Shown here: in pieces, positions 24,267 to 32,763 of the stretch
Layout: each line of letters begins with the position of its first letter
Position numbering within the stretch: the stretch's first letter is position 1
NCBI GenBank assembly: GCA_002839445.1
Contig: PGYB01000005.1
Location: forward strand, 434,001 to 498,000
Direction of reading: 5' to 3'
Source of the DNA: Candidatus Riflebacteria bacterium HGW-Riflebacteria-1
GTDB taxonomy: Bacteria; Muiribacteriota; Ozemobacteria; Ozemobacterales; Ozemobacteraceae
DNA length: 64,000 bases
Notes under the pieces: generated by a model
Told to the model about the DNA's origin: nothing
The model's database searches: none
What the model saw: only the letters and a program-made list of their open reading frames with translations
Made by a program: the position numbers and the translations under genes

Positions 24267-25630
24267 ACAAAGATTTTCGCGCCACCATACTGGTAACCGA
24301 TGACGAAGCCTCATACCGCAACATGATCAAGGCGGTGCTTGAAGATGCCGGCTTTGAGGTGCTTGCCGCCAGTTCTGGCCAGCAGGCGCTTGAGATAATT
24401 CTGCGGCGTTCGATCGATGTGGCCGTGCTCGATCTGATGATGCCGGGCATGGATGGCCGCGAATTGATGGCGCGGCTGCTGAAAAAGCTGCCTGACCTGC
24501 CGGTAATTTTTCTGACCGCGCATGGTTCGATTGCCTCGGCAGTTGCCGCAGTAAAAGAAGGTGCCGCAGACTACCTGACCAAACCACTGCCGCATGTTGA
24601 TGATCTTGTTAACACGGTTGAGCGCGTGCTCGAACTGTCGCGGCTCAAGCGCCAGCAGAACCGCAAGGTCGCCGCGAAAATCGCAGCTGATCCTTTTCCC
24701 TGTGCTTCTCCGGCCATGAAAAAGATTCTCGAAATGGCTGCGCGTGTCGCGGCTACTGACGTTACTGTGTTGATAACCGGTGAATCAGGAACCGGTAAAG
24801 AGCGCATGGCCGAATTTATTCATCTCAACAGCCCGCGGTCAACGGCTGAGATGGTCTCGGTTAACTGTGCGGCCATTGTCGATAATCTGCTGGAAAGCGA
24901 GCTGTTTGGCCATGAAAAGGGCGCTTTTACCGGCGCGGTCGAGCGCAAGCCCGGCCGTTTCGAAGAGGCTGATAACTCGACGCTTTTTCTCGATGAAATC
25001 GGCGAGATGTCGATCGGGCTGCAGCCAAAGCTGCTGCGCGCGCTGCAGGAAAAAGAATTTCGCCGTGTCGGCGGCTCGCAGACCATTCGCTTTAATGCCC
25101 GCCTGATCGCAGCGACCAATCGTAATCTCAAACAGCAGTGCGCCGTCGGCGCCTTTCGCGAAGACCTCTTTTATCGAATTTCGGTGTTTACTCTGCATAT
25201 TCCGCCGCTGCGCGAGCGCCCTGAAGATATTCAAATGCTTTCTGAGCGCTTCGTCAGCGAAGCCGCCGCTCGCTTCTGTCGCCCGGCTCCGATGCTGGCT
25301 GACACAACCAGAAAGGTTCTTCTCGACTACGCCTGGCCCGGCAACGTGCGCGAACTGGCTAATGTAGTCGAGGCCTCAGTTTTGCTCTGCGACGACGCAC
25401 AGCTGCAGCCGCGCCATCTGCATGGCATAGCTGTTGACGCCATGATTTCTGCCGTGGCACCAGCGATAGACAGCAAGGATATGCTCGCCGCCGCCGAACG
25501 CAAAGCGTTGATCGAGGCACTCGCCCGCTTCGACGGCAACCGCGTCAGAACCGCCGAATTCTTAAACATGAGCCGCCGCAACCTCATCTACAAGCTGAAA
25601 AAGCACGGCCTCCTCAACCGCGATCAATAA
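24263..25630 (+). CDS. NtrC-family sigma-54-dependent response regulator
   Basis: This 455-residue protein has three domains: a receiver (1-120) with phospho-acceptor D57 in VLDLMMPGMDG and K107 in TKPL; an AAA+ sigma-54 activator domain with Walker A GESGTGKE (173-180) and the sigma-54 contact loop GAFTGA (220-225); and a C-terminal Fis-type helix-turn-helix (VRTAEFLNMSRRNLIYKLKK). It is co-translated with the kinase. It should activate the divergent promoter at 22218-22233, probably from the palindrome at 22342-22359. All catalytic motifs are intact. Confidence 0.95.
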   Translation: MNKDFRATILVTDDEASYRNMIKAVLEDAGFEVLAASSGQQALEIILRRSIDVAVLDLMMPGMDGRELMARLLKKLPDLPVIFLTAHGSIASAVAAVKEGAADYLTKPLPHVDDLVNTVERVLELSRLKRQQNRKVAAKIAADPFPCASPAMKKILEMAARVAATDVTVLITGESGTGKERMAEFIHLNSPRSTAEMVSVNCAAIVDNLLESELFGHEKGAFTGAVERKPGRFEEADNSTLFLDEIGEMSIGLQPKLLRALQEKEFRRVGGSQTIRFNARLIAATNRNLKQQCAVGAFREDLFYRISVFTLHIPPLRERPEDIQMLSERFVSEAAARFCRPAPMLADTTRKVLLDYAWPGNVRELANVVEASVLLCDDAQLQPRHLHGIAVDAMISAVAPAIDSKDMLAAAERKALIEALARFDGNRVRTAEFLNMSRRNLIYKLKKHGLLNRDQ

Positions 25631-25658
25631 ATGTTCCCATAGGCTATTTCGAAACCCG

Positions 25659-25812
25659 CCTGTCACTGCGAGGAGACCTTTGTCGACGAAGCAGTCTCAT
25701 CGTTCAGTGAGATCGCTACGGCCTCTTGCAGGTCAGATCCTTTTCGACATGAATGTCGTTATGCCGTTGTGCAGCAGGATCGCAGCACAACTGCCGCGAT
25801 GACAAGTGTTAA
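25659..25812. repeat. Dispersed TGTCATTGCGAG-type repeat, copy 2 (diverged)
   Basis: The left part reads CTGTCACTGCGAGGAG, then GACGAAGCAGTCTCATC. The right part ends CCGCGATGACA, giving an inverted arrangement. It fills most of the 25631-25958 gap. A small CGACATGAATGTCG palindrome sits inside. No gene is seen here. Confidence 0.6.
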
Positions 25813-25958
25813 GTATTAAGGTTTCGAAATGACATATGATCTTGTTGTCGAATCTGGCAAAACCGAAAAGCCGGCAATTTTGTGTTTCTTCACTCAATAA
25901 CAGGCTTCGGGATAGTGTAGAATATAGCCAGATTCTTAAATCCTGTTATAAACAATTA

Positions 25959-26004
25959 TTGACTTTTTGGCATACGCCAGTTATGTTGAATGTGGCAAAT
26001 GCCA
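25959..26004 (+). promoter_or_regulatory. Promoter with two palindromic operators before the DUF134 operon
   Basis: TTGACT (25959-25964), a 17-base spacer and TATGTT (25982-25987) form a promoter. The palindrome TGGCATACGCCA (25968-25979) lies within the spacer. A second one, TGGCAAATGCCA (25993-26004), lies around the expected transcription start, centred exactly 25 bases further on. This is repressor-operator geometry, and autoregulation by the HTH protein encoded next is likely. Confidence 0.65.
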
Positions 26005-26026
26005 GAAAAGCAGAAGGAAAAAACAA

Positions 26027-26455
26027 ATGGTCAGACCAAGATTGCGCCGCAGAGTTCATGGTGAATTCGGAGCAACCTATTTCAAGCCGGCCGGTATTCC
26101 GGTGCGTGAACTTGAAACCGTCAGCCTCACTTTCGATGAACTCGAAGCGGTAAGATTGACCGACCTTGAACAGCTTTATCAGGCAGATGCTGCCGCGCAG
26201 ATGAATGTTTCGCGCCAGACGCTCGGCAATATAGTTAAATCGGCGCATAAAAAGATTGCTGAAGCTTTGATCAAGGGAATGGCGATTAAAATCGAGGGCG
26301 GTACGGTTGAATACATGCAAAACCTCTACTATTGCCCGGCCTGCGAAAGCACTTTTCCGGCCGAGGCAAATGAAGAGAGCTGCCCCGACTGCAAGAGCGA
26401 CAAAATCGAGCCGGCCGAGCTGCCCGGCAGCAAAAAAGGGTGCCCCAGACGCTGA
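26027..26455 (+). CDS. DUF134 family HTH regulator with zinc ribbon
   Basis: The start is ATG 26027 (MVRPRLRRRV), preceded by AGAAGGAAA. The 142-residue protein has the DUF134 signature start (RPRLRRRV...FKPAGIP), a helix-turn-helix at about 50-84 (AAAQMNVSRQTLGNIVKSAH), and a C-terminal zinc ribbon (C103-X2-C106, C119-X2-C122). DUF134 genes are common in anaerobes beside NifX-like and MinD-ferredoxin genes, exactly as here. It is the first gene of a four-gene operon and the best candidate to bind the palindromes in its own promoter. Confidence 0.9.
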   Translation: MVRPRLRRRVHGEFGATYFKPAGIPVRELETVSLTFDELEAVRLTDLEQLYQADAAAQMNVSRQTLGNIVKSAHKKIAEALIKGMAIKIEGGTVEYMQNLYYCPACESTFPAEANEESCPDCKSDKIEPAELPGSKKGCPRR

Positions 26456-26471
26456 TACAAGGAGAGCTGTT

Positions 26472-26837
26472 ATGAAATTCACGGTGTCGGTAAGAGAACA
26501 GAACGTCGATGCAAAGGTCGATTTGAGATTCGGCAGAGCGCAGATGTTTGCGCTGTACGACAGCAAAACCGGCGAATGCAGCTGGCATCCGAACACCCAG
26601 AATTTTCAGGCAGCTCAGGGCGCCGGTATTCAGACTGCGCAGAATGTAGTTAATCTTGGTGCTGAAGCGGTTATCTCAGGCCATTGCGGCCCCAAGGCCT
26701 GGCGTGTTCTCGAGGCCGCCGGCGTGCTTATTTATTCAGTTGCCGGCAATCCGACGCTAAAAGAAGCTGTTCAGATGATTGAATCTGGCAAAATTAAAGC
26801 AATGGAAGGTGCCGACGTTGAAGGACACTGGGTCTGA
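26472..26837 (+). CDS. NifX/NifB-type dinitrogenase iron-molybdenum cofactor-binding protein
   Basis: The start ATG 26472 has AAGGAG eight bases upstream. The 121-residue domain follows the NifB/NifX C-terminal fold: MKFTVSVREQN, then RFGRAQMFALYD, then AVISGHCGPKAWRVLEAAG. Such stand-alone proteins bind iron-sulfur or iron-molybdenum clusters or apo-clusters. No nitrogenase genes are in the window, so a role in general metallocluster handling is more likely than nitrogen fixation. The 3' end overlaps the start of the next gene. Confidence 0.9.
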   Translation: MKFTVSVREQNVDAKVDLRFGRAQMFALYDSKTGECSWHPNTQNFQAAQGAGIQTAQNVVNLGAEAVISGHCGPKAWRVLEAAGVLIYSVAGNPTLKEAVQMIESGKIKAMEGADVEGHWV

Positions 26838-28656
26838 TTCTCTCAAAGTAGTTATCTGCAGCGGCAAGGGCGGCACCGGAAAAACCACCCTGGCTCTGAG
26901 CATGGCATGGACACTCGGTCGGGCTGAAGGTTTCAGTCTGCCAGTCAAGCTGCTCGACTGCGACGTCGAAGAGCCAAATTGCCATCTTTTTCTACGCGGC
27001 AACTATGACACGCTCATGCCGGTTCTCGCCGAGAAACCGGTTTTTGATATGCAGCTGTGCAACGGCTGCGGGCGTTGTTCGAACAAATGCCGCTACAATG
27101 CTATCGCCGTAGTTAAGGGTAAACCGCTGGTGTTTAACGATCTCTGCCACTCGTGCGGTGTCTGCGGCGTGATCTGTCCGCGTGATGCGATCAGTCTCAA
27201 GGCAATAGCAATTGGCGAAGTGCTTGCTGATAACAATCACCGACCTTTCAGCTTCATGTTTGGCCGCTTGAATGTTGGCGAATCACAAAGCCCGATGGTT
27301 ATCGGCGAAATGCTTAAACACGCTTTGCCAGATGGCCTCAATATAATTGACGGGCCACCCGGAACTGCCTGTAACACCGTAAAAGCAATAGCTGCGGCTG
27401 ACAAGGTGATTCTGGTGACCGAACCGACACCCTTTGGTGCCAACGATCTCGCGCTGGCTCTCGATTTGTGCGCGCAACTGCAGAAACCCTGCGCTATCGT
27501 GATTAATCGCTCTGACAGCAACGATCAGCTCATTGAAAATCTGGCCGAAAGCTATCAGGTTTCGGTTGTCGGAAAAATCCCATTTAAACGCGAATACGCG
27601 CGAGCCTGCTCTGATGGCCTGATTCTCACTGAAGAATTTCCGGAACTGCGCGCTGGAGTTATCAGCAGTTTTTCACGGCTTCTGAGTGAGGCGGCAGTTC
27701 CACTGACTGTAAAATACGAAACAGAAGCTCGGGGTGAATGCCGGGTTGCCTCTGCTTCTGCTGATACGCAGAAGTCCGATAATTACCAGGAGATTACTGT
27801 CCTGAGCGGAAAGGGCGGTACCGGTAAAACCACGGTGACCGGCGCTTTTGTAGCTCTGGCCGACAGCCTTGTGGCGGCTGACTGTGATGTTGACGCCGCT
27901 AATCTGCGGCTTATCATGAACGAAAAAATATTGTATACGGAACGTGCCTGCCTTGGCTCTGAGGCCGTGATTGATCAGCGCAAATGCACCAAATGTGACA
28001 AATGTTTCGAAGCATGCCGTTTTGGCGCCATAGATTTTGACAAACAGGCTGATCGTTACAGCGTCAATGCGCTGAACTGCGAAGGTTGCGGCCTGTGCAT
28101 CGAGATCTGCCCGGCCAAGGCAATCAGCGAAAAGAGAGCTGAAACCGGCAGTCTGATGCTATCAGAGTCAACACGTGGCCAGCTGGTTCACGCTAAACTC
28201 GCTCCGGCCGCCGAGAACTCCGGCAAGCTGGTCTCAATGGTGCGCAGCCTCGCTTTTGCAATTGTTGATCAGCAGCAGAAAGAATGGCTGCTTGTCGATG
28301 GCCCTCCCGGCACGGCCTGCCCGGCAATTGCTTCGGTCACCGGTTCTGATCGTGTCATACTGGTCACCGAACCGACAATCGCGGCCGTGCATGATCTTGA
28401 AAGAATTATCAAGCTGGTTCGCCATTTCGGCTTGAAGCCGGAGATTATTATAAACAAGGTCGATATAAACCCGACCTATGCCCGCAAGATCAGAGATCTC
28501 GCCGATAACGCCGGCTATAAGATTCTTGGCGAGATTCCGTTTGACGACACCGTAAAGGAAGCAATAAAAGCCGGGGTACCCGTTGTTGATTTCAACGACG
28601 GCCCGGCTTCGCAGGCTCTCAGAACTATCTGGAACAAAATTAAGGAGACCCGTTAA
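26818..28656 (+). CDS. Tandem double MinD-type ATPase with inserted ferredoxin domains
   Basis: One frame encodes two complete copies of the MinD-superfamily ATPase that carries a ferredoxin insert. Copy 1 has the deviant Walker A GKGGTGKTT at about 16-24 and two cluster motifs starting at C81 and C110 (each CX2CX2CX3C, followed by R/K-rich turns). Copy 2 has Walker A at 330-339 and clusters starting at C390 and C421. A linker of about 30 residues joins them. The start is probably TTG 26818, with GGAAGG eight bases upstream; a TTG at 26779 is possible. In most genomes these ATPases are two adjacent genes, so this is a fusion. They are thought to act with NifX-like and DUF134 proteins in iron-sulfur or metallocluster assembly. 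It overlaps both neighbours. Confidence 0.88.
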   Translation: MKDTGSDSLKVVICSGKGGTGKTTLALSMAWTLGRAEGFSLPVKLLDCDVEEPNCHLFLRGNYDTLMPVLAEKPVFDMQLCNGCGRCSNKCRYNAIAVVKGKPLVFNDLCHSCGVCGVICPRDAISLKAIAIGEVLADNNHRPFSFMFGRLNVGESQSPMVIGEMLKHALPDGLNIIDGPPGTACNTVKAIAAADKVILVTEPTPFGANDLALALDLCAQLQKPCAIVINRSDSNDQLIENLAESYQVSVVGKIPFKREYARACSDGLILTEEFPELRAGVISSFSRLLSEAAVPLTVKYETEARGECRVASASADTQKSDNYQEITVLSGKGGTGKTTVTGAFVALADSLVAADCDVDAANLRLIMNEKILYTERACLGSEAVIDQRKCTKCDKCFEACRFGAIDFDKQADRYSVNALNCEGCGLCIEICPAKAISEKRAETGSLMLSESTRGQLVHAKLAPAAENSGKLVSMVRSLAFAIVDQQQKEWLLVDGPPGTACPAIASVTGSDRVILVTEPTIAAVHDLERIIKLVRHFGLKPEIIINKVDINPTYARKIRDLADNAGYKILGEIPFDDTVKEAIKAGVPVVDFNDGPASQALRTIWNKIKETR

Positions 28657-28991
28657 TGAAAATCGCAGTACCAACCGTTGAAGGAAAACTTTGTACCCAT
28701 TTTGGCCACTGTCAGCAGTTTTGCATCGTCGATGTCAAAGAGAACAAGATTATCTCCAAACAGATGCTTACGCCTCCGCCGCATGAACCCGGTGTGTTGC
28801 CGCGCTGGTTGGCTGAACAGCAGGTTACTCATATTCTTGCCGGTGGAATGGGCGTTCGAGCTCAGGAACTGTTCGCTCAGAACAAGATCACCGTGGTAAC
28901 TGGAGTGCAAGGCGAACACACCCCGGAAGACGCCGTAACAGCATATCTGAACGGAAGCCTGCAGACCGGTGCCAACGCCTGCTCGCACTGA
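28656..28991 (+). CDS. Second NifX/NifB-type cluster-binding protein
   Basis: This is a 111-residue domain of the same family as the 26472 gene, starting MKIAVPTVEGKLCTHFGHC and including ILAGGMGVRAQELF. Its CTHFGHC motif (C13, C19) and the C-terminal ANACSH are typical of the cysteine/histidine-bearing subgroup. The start overlaps the previous stop by one base (TAATG) with AAGGAG upstream, so it is coupled to the double ATPase. It is the last gene of the operon. Confidence 0.9.
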   Translation: MKIAVPTVEGKLCTHFGHCQQFCIVDVKENKIISKQMLTPPPHEPGVLPRWLAEQQVTHILAGGMGVRAQELFAQNKITVVTGVQGEHTPEDAVTAYLNGSLQTGANACSH

Positions 28992-29152
28992 GTTGTCCAA
29001 TCGTTTCAATCGCAAGGTCTCGTTTCTGGACAGCTTTAGCACCTGGTCTGCTGTCGATCTCCCGCACAGGCTGCATAACAAAGGATAATTGAAAAATAGC
29101 TTTGCTCAGGGTGCCTGATGCGGATAACACCTTTATTTAAAGGAGTTAAAGC

Positions 29153-30094
29153 ATGAGTGAACTTCTTGTTGCCGAAGAAATAAGTAAAGTTGTCGGCTGG
29201 TTGAAAAAAGAAACAATCGTCGACCGGGTTTCTATTCGTCTTAACGCTGGCGAAATAATGGGCTTTCTTGGCCCGAATGGCGCTGGCAAGACAACAACAA
29301 TGAAAATGCTGCTTGGGCTTACCAGCATCACCTCAGGCTCAGCGCGTATTTTCGGCGAGCCGGTTCCTGCACCTGCCTCGAGAATTGGCGTAGGTTTTCT
29401 GCCTGAAGCGATTCAACATCCCAGCCATTTGTCTGTGGGCGAATACGTGCGATTTCACGCGCGCCTGAGTGGTTTGCTCGATTATGGTTCAGAAGTGGAA
29501 GAGCAGCTGCGCAACGTCGAAATGTGGGATTATCGCGATCGTCCGCTGCGGGAATGCTCAAAGGGTATGCGCCAGCGCGCTGACATTGCTCGGCTTCTCT
29601 TATGTCGTGCCCGATTGATTTTTCTTGATGAACCATTCAGCGGCCTTGACCCATGCGGGCAGGTGATGCTCAAGGAACTGCTGGTTTCGCTGAAAGAAAA
29701 GAACATCAGTGTGCTGGTGAACTCGCATGCTGCTGGTATTCTTGCTGATGTCTGCGATAGTGTCTGTATGATGAATCATGGCAGAATCATTGTCAGCGAC
29801 ACGCTTGAGAAACTTCTTAAGACAGCAAAAACACGCGTGGTAGCGCAGTTCACGAATGCCAGTGCTGCGTCTGATTTTGCGGCAAAGCAGTCAGCTGTTG
29901 CGCATCGGATGCAGGAACCTGCCGGTATTGAATTCCTGCTCGATGATTCCTGTGGCCTGAATGAGCTGATAAAAGCGATTATGGGCGCCGGAGGGCAGCT
30001 GGAGACGGTTGCGCCAGTAACGCTGACGCTCGATCAGCTGTTTGTAAAGGTTTTGTCGGGGCAGCGCCCTGAAGCGGCAGGAGGTAAAGCATAA
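29153..30094 (+). CDS. ABC-2-type transporter ATP-binding protein
   Basis: This 313-residue protein has Walker A GPNGAGKTT (40-48), signature CSKGM (135-139; the SKGM form is usual for ABC-2 exporters), Walker B LIFLDE (155-160), and a C-terminal regulatory extension. AAGGAG lies eight bases before the ATG. It starts a three-gene operon (ATPase, permease, His-rich TPR protein). By family it would energise export of an unidentified substrate. Confidence 0.93.
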   Translation: MSELLVAEEISKVVGWLKKETIVDRVSIRLNAGEIMGFLGPNGAGKTTTMKMLLGLTSITSGSARIFGEPVPAPASRIGVGFLPEAIQHPSHLSVGEYVRFHARLSGLLDYGSEVEEQLRNVEMWDYRDRPLRECSKGMRQRADIARLLLCRARLIFLDEPFSGLDPCGQVMLKELLVSLKEKNISVLVNSHAAGILADVCDSVCMMNHGRIIVSDTLEKLLKTAKTRVVAQFTNASAASDFAAKQSAVAHRMQEPAGIEFLLDDSCGLNELIKAIMGAGGQLETVAPVTLTLDQLFVKVLSGQRPEAAGGKA

Positions 30095-30095
30095 C

Positions 30096-30869
30096 ATGTT
30101 GTCACGCATCAGACTAATAATGTGGGATACCTTTCTTGATGTTGCCCGTCACAAAATGCTGGCCGTTCACCTCGTGTTTATCTGCATCTCGTTCGGCCTG
30201 TTCAACCTTTTCGGGCACTTTTCTACGACACCGTCACTTGAATACCGCATGATTCAGGATGTCGGCCTGTCGGTAATCTCTCTGTTCGGCTTTTTTATCG
30301 CGCTTTTTATTGGTTCGACGACTTTGCGTGATGAGATCCAGCACAAAACTATTTACGCGGTTCTCACATTGCCGATGGGCAGATGGGAGCTTTATACCGG
30401 AAAGTTTCTGGGAACCCTGCTGGCGGCGATTGTTAACGTGCTGATCATGCTCTGCGTTCTTACCATTTTGCTGTATATGAAATTTCACATACTCTGGGGC
30501 GGATTCCAGTGGGTGGCCCTTTTCATGCTGCTTGAGTTTGCGATAATGACCGGCATGGTTTTGCTGTTTTCACTGTCAGACTCTCTGATCGTCTGTTTTT
30601 CTCTGTCGATTTTTTGTGTTCTGCTCGGCAGCATGGCTGAGCATGTTCAGCACCTGGCTGCAGCAGCAGAAATACCTCTGCTGTCATATTTGACTGACGT
30701 TACTTACTGGATCGTGCCGAATTTCAGCTATTTCAATATTAAATACAAGATTCTGAAAGATCTCACTGTTTCTCCATCTTTTGTTCTCTGGGCAGTCGGA
30801 TACGCCACATGTTATTTGCTGTTTCTGCTTGCCGCGGGTTCATGGGTTTTGAAAAAGAAGGATCTGTAA
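30096..30869 (+). CDS. ABC-2-type transporter permease
   Basis: This 257-residue protein has six predicted membrane helices. It has the ABC-2 feature of helix 2 followed by an amphipathic segment (GSTTLRDEIQHKTIYAVLTL, then GRWELYTGKFLG), as in NosY/GldF-like permeases. It starts one base after the ATPase stop and ends directly at the next start, so it is tightly coupled. It forms the membrane pore with the 29153 product. Confidence 0.88.
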   Translation: MLSRIRLIMWDTFLDVARHKMLAVHLVFICISFGLFNLFGHFSTTPSLEYRMIQDVGLSVISLFGFFIALFIGSTTLRDEIQHKTIYAVLTLPMGRWELYTGKFLGTLLAAIVNVLIMLCVLTILLYMKFHILWGGFQWVALFMLLEFAIMTGMVLLFSLSDSLIVCFSLSIFCVLLGSMAEHVQHLAAAAEIPLLSYLTDVTYWIVPNFSYFNIKYKILKDLTVSPSFVLWAVGYATCYLLFLLAAGSWVLKKKDL

Positions 30870-31865
30870 ATGCTCAGAAATAGTTATCTGTGGTTCTTGT
30901 TACTATCACTAGTTTTGACGGCCACTTCACGGCATTTCTATATCGATAGTTTTCGTCGTGAAATGAAAACCGGTTTCTCAGGGCAGGAGCTGGAGCTCAT
31001 TCAACAGCGAGCTGGTGCTTTTTTTGCTCCTGATCCTGATGTGGCAAGCCAGACTTCGGCTGACGCTACTGAACATGGGCAGCACATGCATCACGATCAT
31101 GAGTGCAACGCCGCATGCGGGCACCAGCTCGAATCAATACACGAGCATGAAGGCAGCACAGAACACGAACACAAGCAGCACAATCATTGTACATGCGTCA
31201 AGATCGGAAATGATGAGTTAATGCTGCAAACTGCTTCAGAAACGCATGACGAATGTGAGGAACACGGGCATCATGCTCACCACAAGCATCAGGGGCACGG
31301 GAGTCAGGATACGGCAATCTCTCCGGGTTTTGTTCTGCTGTTGCGCCAGCTTGGTTTTGCCGAACTGGCTGCTAATCTGTTATGGATTCAGATGGACGCT
31401 GATTCGCACCGTGGCCTCTGGCACAGGGTTGAGTTCGCTCTCGAGCTTATTCCGGCTCTTGACCCCACGTTTGTCGATGCATATCTGCTAAGAGCATTTA
31501 TGCTCGACACCAACATGAAACTTTACGATGAGGCAATAGAGGTGCTTGAACGTGCCGTAAAACATGTTCCCAACCGCATAGAACTCTGGCAACAGATTGG
31601 CGTTTACTGTCTGAACTATAAAGCGCGCCACGGTCAGACCCGTCGTTTACCTCGGGCGCTCGAGGCTTTCCAGCATGTGTGTGATTTTCGCGATCCTCCT
31701 CCCTATGCAATACGCATGCTTGCTATTACCCTGGCAGCCATGGAACGGCGTGAAGAGGCTCTAAAAATTCTTGAAGCGGTTGCCGCCTCTCCCGAAAGAA
31801 CTGCTGACCAGCGCCTCAGCGACCAGCAGGTAATTGAGCGCATCAAATCCGGCGAAAAGTTTTAG
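30870..31865 (+). CDS. Membrane-anchored His-rich TPR protein
   Basis: Residues 5-19 form an N-terminal hydrophobic anchor. Residues 69-143 contain twenty histidines with several Cys, Glu and Asp (for example HMHHDHECNAACGH and HGHHAHHKHQGHG), a typical metal-binding stretch. Residues 185-310 form three to four TPR-like helix pairs (AYLLRAFMLDTNMKLYDEAI, LEAFQHVCDF, EALKILEAVA). It starts directly after the permease stop. The arrangement suggests that the ABC system works on, or is controlled by, a transition metal such as zinc, nickel or copper; this is inference. The TPR part may bind a partner protein. Confidence 0.78.
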   Translation: MLRNSYLWFLLLSLVLTATSRHFYIDSFRREMKTGFSGQELELIQQRAGAFFAPDPDVASQTSADATEHGQHMHHDHECNAACGHQLESIHEHEGSTEHEHKQHNHCTCVKIGNDELMLQTASETHDECEEHGHHAHHKHQGHGSQDTAISPGFVLLLRQLGFAELAANLLWIQMDADSHRGLWHRVEFALELIPALDPTFVDAYLLRAFMLDTNMKLYDEAIEVLERAVKHVPNRIELWQQIGVYCLNYKARHGQTRRLPRALEAFQHVCDFRDPPPYAIRMLAITLAAMERREEALKILEAVAASPERTADQRLSDQQVIERIKSGEKF

Positions 31866-31869
31866 CCAG

Positions 31870-32298
31870 TCATTTTGTGCGCATAAACTTGGCCTGGGCG
31901 CAGGCCAGCAGCCTGCTGCTCTCGCTCAGTTCTGCTTTTAGAAAATAGAGCGGGTTGGTTGATTTTTCTACCCACGCGCGCAATTCCAGGCTGGCGCGGC
32001 AGGGCACCGGCAAAACAAATTTTACCGTTAACTCACCGGTAACTGCTTCGATGTCCTGATTAAAAAGACAGTGAGTCATCGCAGAGTCCAGCAGGGCGCA
32101 GATTACACCGCCATGCACCATGCCCTGATAGCCCTGCAGCTCATCGTTTGCCTTAAAGTTGGCATGCACAACCTGCTGTTCGTCAACGGCAAAGTTCAGA
32201 TGCATTGACAGAGGGTTCTGACTGCCGCAAAGAAGGCAGCCAGCATGCGAGCTGGCTGCCCTGACCTGTTTTAATCTGTTACAGTTCGTCTGGTCCAT
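31870..32298 (-). CDS. PaaI-like hotdog thioesterase
   Basis: This 142-residue hotdog domain has the motif YQGMVHGGVICALLDSAM (about 57-74), which forms the central helix and the HGG turn of acyl-CoA thioesterases. A short N-terminal Cys pair (CLLC) precedes it. Members cleave acyl-CoA thioesters in the cytoplasm; the acyl group is unknown. It is convergent with the ABC operon (four bases between stops). No strong ribosome-binding site is visible. Confidence 0.82.
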   Translation of the reverse strand: MDQTNCNRLKQVRAASSHAGCLLCGSQNPLSMHLNFAVDEQQVVHANFKANDELQGYQGMVHGGVICALLDSAMTHCLFNQDIEAVTGELTVKFVLPVPCRASLELRAWVEKSTNPLYFLKAELSESSRLLACAQAKFMRTK

Positions 32299-32312
32299 TT
32301 TGCGTTTCTGAA

Positions 32313-32660
32313 TCAGACTTTCTGTTCTTTTTCTGACTCAGCCTTTTCAAGATGGCTGGTGAGGTTGTTGATCTTTTCTTTGAGCGCCTCAACCTGATTG
32401 TAGAGTTCATCTATGGCCTCGGCTGCTACATTATTTTCAGTCTGCGAATCCTGAGCAAAAAAGCGATTGCGCATTCTCATTCCCATGCCACGACCACTAC
32501 CGCCTTCAAAACTCTGACCTCCAGACCTGCGTCCGCCAAATCCTGCGCCTCTGCCTCCACGCATTGGCCGGTTAACTGTCTCCTGAACCTGACAATCTCC
32601 CATACCTCGACCTGTTTTCGGTCCCTGGCCATTTGGCCCTGTTCTGTCAAAACCTGGCAT
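32313..32660 (-). CDS. DUF5320 family protein
   Basis: This 115-residue protein has the characteristic N-terminus MPGFDRTGPNGQGPKTGRGMG, a Gly/Arg-rich middle (GRGAGFGGRRSGGQ) and a C-terminal coiled coil (DELYNQVEALKEKINNLTSHL). DUF5320 proteins occur with DUF134, NifX-like and MinD-ferredoxin genes in anaerobes; here those genes are 4 kb away. AAGGAA lies seven bases before the ATG. Its promoter region carries a TTGGC-TTAT-GCCAA palindrome like those of the DUF134 operon, consistent with co-regulation. Confidence 0.88.
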   Translation of the reverse strand: MPGFDRTGPNGQGPKTGRGMGDCQVQETVNRPMRGGRGAGFGGRRSGGQSFEGGSGRGMGMRMRNRFFAQDSQTENNVAAEAIDELYNQVEALKEKINNLTSHLEKAESEKEQKV

Positions 32661-32763
32661 GATAAGTTCCTTCCCCGGGTTTAACCCGGAATTGTCACTT
32701 AAGCGGTAGTCTGCCGCTTTTACGATAAATGATGAGCGTTACCTCATGAATTTACCTTATATG

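Noticed and set aside
29550..29575. CSKGM in place of the LSGGQ signature of the ABC ATPase
   Set aside because: The SKGM form is common in ABC-2 exporters and is not a defect.
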